A stretch of DNA of 12,473 nucleotides, taken from Lindgomyces ingoldianus. Its lineage: Eukaryota > Ascomycota > Dothideomycetes > Pleosporales > Lindgomycetaceae. The stretch spans positions 65,727-78,199 of the forward strand of contig NW_022985163.1 of assembly GCF_010093535.1 (NCBI RefSeq), written 5' to 3'. The translations under genes were made by a program, and so were the position numbers. Shown one piece after another: positions 1 through 7,955 of the stretch; within the stretch, counting starts at the first letter, position 1; every line of letters starts with the position of its first letter. Below the pieces are notes generated by a model, which was not told the origin of the DNA, did no database searches, and saw only the letters and a program-made list of their open reading frames with translations.

Positions 1-1
1 T

Positions 2-258
2 GAGCTATCGACGAGCGGTGTCAGAGCCTTCAAAGAAGCCATTGAATACTACAAGATTAAGGCTGACAAGTACAAGAGTGACAGACATAATTATAAAAGA
101 GAGCAATTAAGCCTCTAACAGATTATTGTCTTCATCTAGTTAACAGTCAGCCCGCATCTGCAGCGTACATGCTGTTCCCTAGATTAACTACTTAGACAGT
201 GGATTACAAACCTTAAAGCTACAGTGGGCGTTAACAACTAATTTAAACAAGAACGTGC
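2..258 (+). pseudogene. Copia gag, N-terminal fragment (interrupted by the Gypsy element)
   Basis: Frame 2 gives a mostly open Gag-like reading with a Tyr/Lys-rich helical stretch near residues 8-35 (for example KEAIEYYKIKADKYKS). It is interrupted by TAA/TAG at positions that fit Gln codons changed by C to T. The true start lies upstream of the window. The reading continues without frame loss at 7613 once the Gypsy element and one CGTGC copy are removed, which is the best evidence that this is one gene. The DNA here still contains TCA, TGA, TGG and CG, so it is far less mutated than the Copia DNA right of 8993. Gag would form the virus-like particle. No catalytic motif is expected. Confidence 0.75.
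254..258. repeat. Left target-site duplication (CGTGC) of the Gypsy element
   Basis: CGTGC directly precedes the TG that opens the 5' LTR and recurs directly after the CA that closes the 3' LTR at 7608-7612. A 5-bp duplication is normal for Ty3/Gypsy integration. Confidence 0.93.
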
Positions 259-548
259 TGTAACGATTCTACGAATCGTTCCATATCGGGTCGCTCGGAT
301 CCTATCCGAAGGGTCCCCGTATCGGCCCCGACCATGACTCGACCCAGTCCCCCGCAGTTACCCCTATTCCCTCATGTATTTAGTCGCACCTCGCCCCTGT
401 AGCTAGCTCGGTAGTTTTCTGATATCCTACGTACAAGGCCTATAGGTGTCATTAGTATTCCCAGGTCTCTAAGTCCCCACGCACTCCTATATGCCTCTAA
501 GTGGATTTATACCGCATTTAGACCTATTGTCTTGCCTGCGCTGTTACA
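259..548 (+). repeat. 5' LTR of the Gypsy element
   Basis: This is 290 bp and aligns without gaps to 7318-7607. Its first part (259-453) keeps CG, TCA and CCA sites that are TA or TTA/CTA in the 3' LTR. From 454 onward it is the mutated copy (454, 488, 499, 508, 519, 520, 525, 542). It should contain the element's promoter, but I see no convincing TATA box or start-site motif. Confidence 0.96.
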
Positions 549-927
549 TTATATTAGAAAACTTACTTTTGCTAGTAATAGCCTTATTAATAATATTGCA
601 TTAATTATTTGTTTAACTACATCTAACTTTAAAAAGCATTTAATTTAGTTTAGGTTACTATTTTTACACACTGTTACATTAAATTATTTAGTTATTATAG
701 ACAGGATCTTAAAGACCTTCTATTAACTAAAGCCTTTAGGTTTAGAACTTTCTATCCCTTATAATTAAAATTACCTTTAAAAAAGTTGTAAAGAGTGCGC
801 TAAAGTAGAAACTTAAAGACTACTAATAACTTATTAAAATTAGAGATAACTACTAATGTCTAACCTTTAACTACTCTTAGACCTTAGTATAAAGCTTACA
901 ACACGCTCTAGCTATAGCTAAGGCAAA
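549..927 (+). other. Gypsy leader between 5' LTR and gag start
   Basis: This AT-rich, heavily mutated stretch lies between the LTR and the first in-frame ATG of gag. The bases just after the LTR should hold the primer binding site, but no match to a known tRNA 3' end is recognisable, possibly because of mutation. I see no independent gene here. Confidence 0.5.
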
Positions 928-2003
928 ATGCTTACTACTAGAGCTAAACAACTACTAACCTTAACAGCTAAACTCTTTTTTATAAGACTAGAAGCTAAAA
1001 ACCTACTAGATTTAAAGTTAAACTTTAGTAGTATAGCCCTAGAAAACTAAGTTACTTAATTAAAAGCATAAATTAAATAGCTAACTAGATTAAAAACTGT
1101 TAGTCCTAATTAACCCCTACTAACTACTAAATTACTTATAATAATGCTTTAAATTACTTTTGCTACTTTAATAGTAAAAAACCTTTTAGGCACCCCTAAG
1201 CTCTTTTAAAGCTACCTTACTAAATATACACTTAAGATTAAGAACTTTACAGACAGTAAAGAACCTATGTTTAAATAATAGTAAGCCTCTATTATAGATA
1301 GACTTAACATTAATGCAGATTACTATTAGAGTAAGCGCGCACGCATAGCGCTAGTATAGGGACACACTGCTAGTATTGCAAAGAAATACCTAGAGCCTAG
1401 ATACCTAGCTAAATTAGATTACTTTTAGTTTAGGAACATAAAAGAAATAATTAAGCTTTTATAAACTTACTTTATTACTAGTAATAAAAAAACAGAGGTG
1501 TAATAGGCGTTTTAAACTTTAAAAATAAGTAAAGAAGAAGCATTTTTTACTTTTAAAGCTTACTTTATTAGTGCTGCTGTTAAAGGGTCTATATTAAAAG
1601 TAAAATAGTTTTTCTACTTATAAGAAAAAATACTACTTAGCTTAAAAGTACTAAACTTAGGTTTTAAGCACACTTAAAAGAGCTTTTTTAAGACTATAGT
1701 AGCCTACCTAATAGCTTATAATATAGAAAGAAGGATTACCTTTACTATTTTAAAGTAAACTGTTAATCTTACTTAATAGTCTACTATTAGACCTAGTATA
1801 AATTAGTCTTAGAAGGTTTCTAGTAATACATCTAAGGCAGCATACTATTCTAGTGCACTCTAACCTGCACCTCTGTTAGTAGCTTAGTCTACCTTAATTA
1901 CCTATAGACAATCTAGCTAGACACCTGCCCTAGAAAGACAAACAACTTCTAGTAACTATTATAATTATAAAAAACTAAAATATTTTACTAGTAACTACCC
2001 TAT

Positions 2004-2008
2004 CTCTA
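2004..2008. repeat. Left CTCTA target-site duplication of the solo LTR
   Basis: CTCTA immediately precedes the TG at 2009 and is repeated at 2161-2165 immediately after the closing CA at 2160. The Gypsy gag frame is continuous when one copy plus the insert is removed. Confidence 0.88.
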
Positions 2009-2056
2009 TGTAAGGCCGGGATGGCGCTTACGTGTAAGGCTGAGATAGTGCTTACG
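2009..2056. repeat. Two tandem 24-bp units at the left end of the solo LTR
   Basis: Unit 1 is 2009-2032 and unit 2 is 2033-2056. Both open TGTAAGGC and close GCTTACG. They differ at four sites, all C/T or G/A, with unit 2 carrying the T/A states. Each unit also has small inverted ends (GTAAG and CTTAC). The terminal 24 bp of the LTR is thus duplicated. Confidence 0.9.
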
Positions 2057-2064
2057 TGCGACGG

Positions 2065-2073
2065 GTATATATA
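2065..2073 (+). promoter_or_regulatory. TATA-like sequence in the solo LTR
   Basis: GTATATATA lies about 55 bp into the LTR, ahead of the hairpin. It is the only clear TATA-like element in a non-mutated part of the window. Activity is inferred, not shown. Confidence 0.4.
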
Positions 2074-2086
2074 CTATTCTGTACGC

Positions 2087-2110
2087 AATAATTAACGTTG
2101 GTTAATTATT
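2087..2110. repeat. Perfect 10-bp inverted repeat with 4-nt loop
   Basis: AATAATTAAC (2087-2096) pairs with GTTAATTATT (2101-2110) around the loop GTTG. Being AT-rich it is a modest hairpin, but it is exact and lies downstream of the TATA-like sequence. A place in the transcribed R region is a reasonable inference. Confidence 0.8.
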
Positions 2111-2160
2111 CGCACCTTTTTAGTTGTATTAGCAGAGTGGTGCGGAGCCCTGTCCTTACA

Positions 2161-2165
2161 CTCTA
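2161..2165. repeat. Right CTCTA target-site duplication of the solo LTR
   Basis: This matches 2004-2008 and directly follows the terminal CA of the insertion. Confidence 0.88.
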
Positions 2166-2360
2166 GAGTATAAGAAATAGAGGTAGAGCAGTAAAATTTT
2201 AAAAAAGAATTTATAAATAAATAATTTTAATCTAGATGCCTTTTAGATAAGAAATAGTAACACCTAAAAAAACTTTTTATTTTAGGCTTAAGTAAGTATA
2301 ATTTATTAAACATTAATTTATTACACTTGTTTAAAGAAAAACACTTTTAAGTTCCTACTG

Positions 2361-4560
2361 TTTTATATTTAAAAAGCATTAAAGTCTGTTTAAATTCTTT
2401 AGTTAATACTAGTGCTTATAGTTTCTTATTTATTAACTTACTAACTACTAAGTTATTATTTTAATGCTTTTATGTCCCTATCTAACACTTACTATTTAAA
2501 GTTATAGTTAAGGGCTTTTAAGATTAGATCTAAGTCCCTATCTACTAGTATATCTGCCTACACATGTAAATTAATAGAAGAAGTATCTAAAACTGCTTCT
2601 TTATTATTATAAACTTTAGCTTCTAGGATTGCATTATTAGTATTAAATAGTTACATTGTTTTAAACTTTATCTAGATATAAAGAGGAATTAAATTATATA
2701 GCCTAGCAAATATATGCCTACTTATAAACCTTTGCTACCCTTGCTTATGTAATTAACCTAGCCTACATATAATAAAGAAGTAGAGCTAGATATTAAACAA
2801 CATAACACACTATAAAAAAAGGACTAATTTTAGTAGTTATGCAGCCTAATAATTTACTGCATTAAGGGTTTACTAAGGCTACTAAAATTATATAGATCTT
2901 CTATTATCTACAGTCTAAAGACACTTAAATTATTTTTCTGCCTATTTATTAAGAAGTCTAGAATAGGTCTAAAGGAGGTCTATTTAGCTACTATTACCTT
3001 AATTTTAGTAAATGCTTTTTATTTTAATATAAAAAAGAAAAAAAATAAGTTCTTTTTAACTTCTATTTATAAAATTAAGTAGTTAATTAAAGACAAGTAA
3101 GCTTTATAGTTAGACGCTAAATGTAAAACTAAAGCATTAGTAAACCTTTAATTACTCTTTAAATACTATTAGTACTAAGATATATTTAGCCACACAGCAG
3201 CTTACTAGCTACTAGTACATTGTTTATATAACTATAAGATTATTCTTACAGAGCCTCTCTCTAACAGTTACAGTCTGTTGTACAAACAGAACTTTAAAAA
3301 GCTAGAGGTAATAAAAAAATATATTATAAATAATTTAAAATATAGCTTTATTAAGTAAAGTTAGAGCCTTTTTACATCTTTTATTTTTTGTGTACAGAAA
3401 CTAAATAGCAACTTATGTATCTATGTTAATTACTACAAACTTAACACTCTTACCTGTAAGAATGTGTATTTAATACTGTGCATAGACAAACTCTTGTTAA
3501 GACCTACTAAAGCAGTAATTTTTACTAAGCTTAATATTTACGCAGCTTTTAATAAAATTAGAATAGATTTAAGCTCTAAAAAGTGTACTACCTTTTAGAC
3601 ATAATATAAAACTTATAAGTGTAAAGTTTTACTTTTTAGATTATATAATAGTCTAGCAACTTACTAGCGCTATATAAATAACATATTAATTAACTATTTA
3701 GATAATTTCTGCATTACTTATCTTAATAACATCTTTATTTACTTTAAAAATAAGGTAACTTATATTCTTTATGTTAAAAAAGTCTTAAAAAGGCTCTAGT
3801 AAGCAAAATTATAAGTAGAGATTAAAAAAAGTAAATTTTATGTTACTTAAATTAAGTATCTTAGCTATATACTTTTAAATAAAAGACTAGAGGTTAACCT
3901 AGAGAAAGTAAAGGTGCTACGCAACTAGTAGGCGCCTATTACTATAATAAGTGTAAAATCCTTTCTAGGCTTTACTAGATTTTATTAGTAATTTATTTTA
4001 AAATTTTTTTATGTAGTAAAACTAATTATTACACTTTAAAGCTTTACTACTTTTTTTATATAAACTTTAGAGTGTAATGTAGCTTTTAAAAAGCTAAGGT
4101 TTACACTACTAAGTATACCTATGCTTTACTATTTTAACTTTATGTTATAAACTAAAATTAAAACTAACACTTTTAATAGAGTAGTAGTAGGAGTCCTTTC
4201 TTAGAAACAAGTAGATAGAAATTAGTGCTTTATATTATTTTATAGTAAGGTCTTATCTAGTTTAGAGCTAAACTAAAAGATACATAATAAAAAGCTATTT
4301 ACAATTATTACTATGTTTAAATAATAAAGGGCTAAGCTTACATCTATAGTAATAAGCACCTTAGTATATACTAATTATTATTTATTAAAGTACTTTATAA
4401 TAATAAAGGTGCTAAATGCTTGTTAAGTCTGTTAAGCTAAAAAGTTAGCTTAGTATTACTTTTAAATTAAGTACACCCTTAGTAAGAACAACACTAGAGT
4501 AGACATTCTTAGTTATTATAAATAAGATGTAGAAAATTTAAGAGCAGCTTAAACTAATAA
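2361..4560 (+). pseudogene. Gypsy pol: protease, reverse transcriptase and RNase H, RIP-degraded
   Basis: This continues the gag frame (frame 2) with no indel. The retropepsin active site D-T-G-A is seen as N-T-S-A at 2405-2416. The end of the protease fold lies near 2700, where a PS motif follows an in-frame TAG that would have been Trp. The RT fingers and palm run from about 3330. The catalytic Y-L-D-D box reads Y-L-N-N at 3719-3730, followed by the Ty3-type stretch IFIYFKN. The FLGFTRFY tether motif lies near 3961. RNase H begins near 4190 (GVLS, stop, KQVDRN) and its end region near 4490 has KNNTRVD. These enzymes would mature Gag-Pol and copy the RNA into DNA. RT and protease have lost essential Asp residues and carry many stops. 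Confidence 0.92.
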
Positions 4561-6298
4561 TAGGTTAAAGGTTTTACTAGAACTGTACTAACTGCACCTT
4601 TAAATTAACTCTAAACTAGCTTAGTACTATATTACTTAAATAATAACTTAAGTAGCTATGCTAAATGTTATAGAAGAACTAAACTAGGTTATGTCTCTAA
4701 ACTTTCTAAAATTAATTAATATATTACTTTAAAAAAATTAAGCTTTTTTTACATAAAAGTAAGAACTTCTACCTTACTATTATTAGATAGAAAACAGACT
4801 ACTTTTTTATGCTAACTACTTATGTGTGCTAGTAGACTTGTTGCTGTATACTTAACTTATTTAAGAAGTTTATAACTAAGTATTCTTAGCACACCTAAGT
4901 GCTACTAAGACTTATTAGTTACTAGCCTAAAAGTACTACTAGAAGGGTATAGAGGCTACTTATAAATAATATGTATAGAATTACCTTCTTTATTATAAGG
5001 CTTATCTAAAATAGACTTAAACTCTAGGCTTTATTTACCCCTTACTAATTCCTGCTTAACTAATGTAGCACTTATGCATTAACTTTAAAGAGTTTCTTAA
5101 AGACAAGTTTAGATATAATTAGATTATAGTTATAATTAATTACTTATTAAAACAAGCTATTTTTATCCTCTGCTATAAAATAATTAACGCCTAAAAAATA
5201 GCTACTTTGTTTATTTAATAAAGGTACTGTTTTAGCTACACACTTAAAACTATTATTTTTAATTAAGAACTTTAGTTTATATCTAGTTTCTAGTCTAAAT
5301 TTTATTAAATTTTAAGTGTAAAAGTTATGCTTTTTACTACTTATTATAAAGAAATAAATAGCTAAATAAAAATTATAAATAAGTATATTAATTAAAGACT
5401 AAGGCCTTTTATATATTTTTACTAAGATAACTAGAGTTTCTTACTGCTTTTAATTAATTAGGCTTAGATAACTTTACTTTATATAATAATTAAAATGTTT
5501 TTATATTAAGTTATATACAGCTCTAAACTATGTTAAAGCTAGGACTAGAAACATTCTACAGAACCTATTACAGCTATAAATAAGTTAAATTAGAAGAATG
5601 CCCTAGCATTAGCAACCTACATGCATGTAGCCTAGAAGCTAGTAAAGACCTATATAAAAAAGGCCTAAAATTAGATGTAAAGTATAGTTAACTACTACTA
5701 CTAGCTAGTTAACTAAAAGGTTAGTAATATAGTCTACTTAAGCATAGAGAACCTAGCTGTTTAAAGACTTAGCTAAAAACTATTTAATTAATAAAAAAGT
5801 TTTTTTAAGGTACTTAAGTAAGTTAGTAACTTATACTACTTAAAACTACTTTTAGGGTTAAAGATACATAATGTTTTTACACTAAAAGTGCTTTATAAAG
5901 ACCTCTAAGATCCTCTTCTAAAATAAGAACTTCTAAAACCCCCTAGCATTACTATTAATAAAGTAGAGGAGTAGGAAGTAGAGAAAATACTTACTAGTAA
6001 GCTTTACTAGAAAACGCTTAAGTACTAAGTAAGATAAGTAGAACATAACTTTAATCTAGTCTAGTATAAGGCTTTAAATTTTATAAGTTTCTCTTATAAA
6101 TTAAAAGCTTTTTATAATAAGCATTTAAATTAGCTAGGACTTTTAAGGGCTTTATAAAAGTAGATTAAGGCTTTTAAAGCTAGTGTAAAAAGTATAGATT
6201 ACTTAGCAGATAATAAAGTATAAGAGTAAAAAGTTAGATTATATTTTTACATAATATTATTATAACTTTATAGACATGTTGCTTAAAAGGTCTAATAG
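4561..6298 (+). pseudogene. Gypsy pol: integrase with C-terminal chromodomain, RIP-degraded
   Basis: It is in the same frame as RT. The HHCC zinc-binding region is poorly preserved around 4860-5010. The integrase core shows the D, D, E triad by context but as N, N, K: C-I-N-F at 5075-5086 (Asn codon 5081), the second Asp as AAT at 5261, and the Glu as AAA at 5369 in a region matching the QTDGQTE motif. The chromodomain lies at about 5981-6140. It opens EKILTSKLY and contains KY-stop-VR-stop-VEH and V-stop-YKALNF, where the stops sit at the conserved Gln/Trp positions of the fold. Chromodomains of this kind steer integration to marked heterochromatin in known chromoviruses. The natural stop is uncertain because several TAA/TAG codons occur between 6221 and 6301. 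Confidence 0.9.
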
Positions 6299-6319
6299 TA
6301 AGCTATTAAACACCTTTAG

Positions 6320-6380
6320 ACTTTTCTTTTTTTTTTTACTTTTTTTACTTTTTTTTCTTTTTTCTTTTTTTCTTTTTAGA
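6320..6380. repeat. Pyrimidine tract (T-runs broken by C)
   Basis: A roughly 60-bp stretch of T runs with single C or AC interruptions on the + strand. On the - strand it reads as a run of Lys and Arg codons at the end of the antisense frame described at 6336-6924, so it may be coding rather than a microsatellite. Confidence 0.7.
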
Positions 6381-6924
6381 CTTTTTTTAAACCCTCTTTA
6401 CTTTATCCTTAGCTGCTTAAAAGTGCTGTAATGTTTGCCTAAAAGCTAACACTAAAGCTTTTAGAGCTAAAACTTGTTAAAGCAGCTTAGTATTTTAGTA
6501 GAATAAAGCTACTTAAACATTAGCTATAAGAAGCCTAGCTTCTTAACTCTTTATAACCTGCGCTATTTGCGCTAGGTTTTAAGTAAACTTTAAAATAGCT
6601 TTAAAGGCTTTCTTTTTATCTTCTTTACTTTCTGCGTTTTAGGCTGCTGCCTATAGCTTAAGATAGCTTTAAAGGACTAGAAATTCTTTCTTGCAATAAA
6701 AGGGGACTTATGTGCGCGTTAGTAAACTATACCCTAGCAGTATTAAACTATATTTATATAAAGTTACATTTTTTATTATATAAAGTGTAATATTTATATT
6801 TCTTTAATTTAAAGAACTAATAGGAAAACTTAACTTAAAGGCTATAAGTAAAGGCGTAGGCAGCTTAAAAGTAGATAACTTAAAACGCCTTTAAAAAGGC
6901 TCTAGAAGAGAGGTAAAGCAGCAT
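6336..6924 (-). pseudogene. Possible antisense accessory gene between pol and the 3' LTR
   Basis: On the - strand a frame can be followed from about 6780 to 6336. It contains stretches such as AESKEDKKKAFKAIL and QVLALKALVLAFRQ-type helices and ends in a Lys-rich tail (KKSKKKKRKKKKK) encoded by the pyrimidine tract. Stops in this frame (TAA/TAG) sit where CAA/CAG would restore Gln, the same pattern as in the sense genes. The likely stop is at 6345-6347 or 6336-6338. The N-terminal part is uncertain. An ATG at 6924-6922 opens a different frame (MLLYLSSRAFLKAF), so an indel or a misjudged start is possible. I do not recognise the product. A basic, possibly nucleic-acid-binding or nuclear protein is a guess from composition. 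Antisense accessory genes at this place are known in some plant Gypsy elements such as maize Grande. Confidence 0.42.
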
Positions 6925-7302
6925 AGTAATTTTCTTTAATGCTATAATTAGTTAGCAGACTAAGCTATAGAATGTTAGGTGTATAATAATACTTATAAAG
7001 TAAAGATTTAGATAATAGCTAAAAAAGAAACTAATAAAATTAACTAAACTATATAAGTAAAGTAAGTAAATACTTATTGCTATAAATAATAAATTTACTA
7101 TATTAATAATAACTACACTGCTAGTTACTACTAAACAAAAACATTATAATAAAGGCATTATATTAGTATTAGGTTTTTAGTTTATTTTTTAGTAATAAAA
7201 AATTTTAGTTAAGATAGTAGTACTTATTATATCTTATTTAAATTAGTTTTAAAGTAGTTTTAAATACTTTTTAAACACTACAGATAAGGACTATTAGCTT
7301 AT
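6925..7302. other. AT-rich 3' untranslated part of the Gypsy element
   Basis: I find no convincing frame, repeat or RNA here. The sequence is dominated by TTA, TAA and ATA, consistent with strong C-to-T and G-to-A mutation of non-coding DNA. Confidence 0.5.
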
Positions 7303-7317
7303 AGAGAGAAAGAGTAG
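7303..7317 (+). other. Polypurine tract preceding the 3' LTR
   Basis: AGAGAGAAAGAG (7303-7314) followed by TAG ends exactly one base before the TG of the 3' LTR at 7318. This is where plus-strand DNA synthesis is primed in LTR elements. G-rich purine tracts resist the mutation seen elsewhere because they lack CA and TG steps. Confidence 0.75.
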
Positions 7318-7607
7318 TGTAATAATTCTATAAATTATTCTATATTAGGTTGCTTAGATCCTATCTAAAGGGTCCCTGTATTAGCCCTAACCATGACTTA
7401 ACCTAGTCCCCTGCAGTTACCCCTATTCCCTTATGTATTTAGTTGCACCTTGCCCCTGTAGCTAGCTTAGTAATTTTCTAATATCCTACGTACAAGGCCT
7501 ATAGGTGTCATTGGTATTCCCAGGTCTCTAAGTCCCCACGCACTCCCATATGCCTCTGAGTGGATTCATACCGCATTCGGACCCATTGTCTTGCCTGCGC
7601 CGTTACA
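7318..7607 (+). repeat. 3' LTR of the Gypsy element
   Basis: This is 290 bp and aligns gap-free to 259-548 with 38 differences, all transitions. Up to 7480 it is the mutated copy (30 sites). From 7513 to its end it keeps the unmutated state at all 8 remaining differences. It closes with TTACA followed by the CGTGC duplication. Confidence 0.96.
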
Positions 7608-7612
7608 CGTGC
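7608..7612. repeat. Right target-site duplication (CGTGC) of the Gypsy element
   Basis: Identical to 254-258. The Copia gag frame resumes at 7613. Confidence 0.93.
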
Positions 7613-7874
7613 GCGCAACTAATATAATACATCCCTAAAGCCGCTAAGAAACGCGAGCATATAGGACCTGTAGCTAGCGGAGTATGATTACGCTGCCACA
7701 GAAGCGGAGACACAAAATGTTCCAGAAACAACGCAGTTTAATGCTGTTGCAAAGGACTTTCTAACTACTATAAATAAAGTCGCCCCTTATTAGTCTACAA
7801 CCTTTTAGGAAAGCAGACAGTTCGCACTAGACATAAATTAGAAAGAAATAATAAAGCGCTTTTAAAAACACATA
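7613..7874 (+). pseudogene. Copia gag, middle fragment between the Gypsy and pogo insertions
   Basis: The reading continues from the 1-258 fragment in phase (codon 7611-7613 spans the junction). It gives a clear Gag-like segment with LAEYDYAATEAETQNVPET near 7670-7730 and FNAVAKDFLTTINKVAPY near 7740-7790. TAA/TAG codons replace likely Gln or Trp positions. The DNA is mildly mutated up to about 7760 (it keeps TGA, CCA and CCG) and more strongly mutated after that. The fragment ends at the TA that was duplicated when the pogo-like element inserted, in codon 7872-7874. Confidence 0.82.
7873..7874. repeat. Left TA target duplication of the pogo-like element
   Basis: TA here and at 8991-8992 flank the inverted ends. 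Choosing this pair keeps Copia gag in frame across the excision. The alternative TA pair further in (7878-7879 and 8985-8986) does not. Confidence 0.75.
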
Positions 7875-7938
7875 ACGTACCTAACGGGTTAGCCGGCCAC
7901 ACAGGTTAGCCGGCTACTTTTGCTAAGCCCCCACTAAA
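7875..7938. repeat. Left terminal inverted repeat of the pogo-like element (64 bp)
   Basis: It matches the reverse complement of 8944-8990 over 47 bp, with 17 extra bases. The excess comes from a direct duplication: GGTTAGCCGGCCACACA at 7887-7903 is followed by a second GGTTAGCCGGCTAC at 7904-7917. Confidence 0.92.
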
Positions 7939-7955
7939 CTCTACCTATCTACATA

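Larger units (their letters stand above)
2009..2160. mobile_element. Solo-LTR-like insertion, 152 bp, nearly free of RIP
   Basis: It opens TGTAAGG and closes CCTTACA, forming short perfect inverted ends of the TG..CA type, and is flanked by a 5-bp CTCTA duplication. It contains a TATA-like sequence (2065-2073) and a strong hairpin (2087-2110), both common in retrotransposon LTRs. It keeps CCGG, TGG, TGA and CG while the surrounding gag has lost them. It was therefore either inserted after mutation of the host element or spared because it is short. It has no sequence match to the 290-bp Gypsy LTRs, so it comes from another family. A small non-autonomous DNA element (MITE) is possible, but the TG..CA ends and 5-bp duplication favour an LTR. 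Confidence 0.75.
928..2360 (+). pseudogene. Gypsy gag region with degraded CCHC zinc knuckle, split by a solo LTR
   Basis: The ATG at 928 opens a frame that stays coherent to 2008, with internal TAA/TAG where Gln or Trp codons are expected. It opens MLTTRAKQLL, and a Gag-like core follows from about 1234. At 1957-1998 the C-X2-C-X4-H-X4-C nucleocapsid knuckle is recognisable by spacing alone. All three Cys and the His read as Tyr (codons 1957, 1966, 1981, 1996), and the Gly positions read as Lys, exactly what G-to-A changes of TGT, CAT and GGA give. A 152-bp insertion with its 5-bp duplication then interrupts the frame. Reading resumes at 2161 in frame 2 and runs into protease, so the 3' limit is arbitrary. 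The Gag role in particle assembly is inferred from family and position. Confidence 0.85.
259..7607 (+). mobile_element. Ty3/Gypsy chromovirus, complete but RIP-degraded
   Basis: The element is 7349 bp with two 290-bp direct LTRs (259-548 and 7318-7607), both opening TGTAA and closing TTACA, flanked by CGTGC duplications. Protein order is gag, protease, RT, RNase H, integrase, chromodomain, so RT precedes integrase, which is diagnostic of Ty3/Gypsy. The C-terminal chromodomain places it among chromoviruses. All domains share one frame after removal of the 157-bp solo-LTR insertion (152 bp plus 5-bp duplication), so the ancestral element probably had one fused Gag-Pol frame. A polypurine tract abuts the 3' LTR. 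I could not identify a primer binding site after 548. All active-site acidic residues I located are changed, so the copy is dead. Confidence 0.95.

Noticed and set aside
259..548. Promoter or rRNA-like interpretation of the GC-richer block at 259-453
   Set aside because: It is simply the less mutated part of an LTR that recurs at 7318-7607.
549..570. Primer binding site directly after the 5' LTR
   Set aside because: No recognisable tRNA 3' complement or self-priming match could be defended by eye after the mutations.
6320..6380. The T-rich tract as a simple microsatellite or as the polypurine tract of a - strand element
   Set aside because: It is explained by a Lys/Arg-coding tail on the - strand, and the true polypurine tract sits against the 3' LTR at 7303-7317.
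549..7317. Apparent open stretches on the - strand across the Gypsy interior
   Set aside because: They are shadow frames caused by near absence of TGA and TCA in mutated DNA. Apart from the region next to the 3' LTR, none shows a coherent protein.
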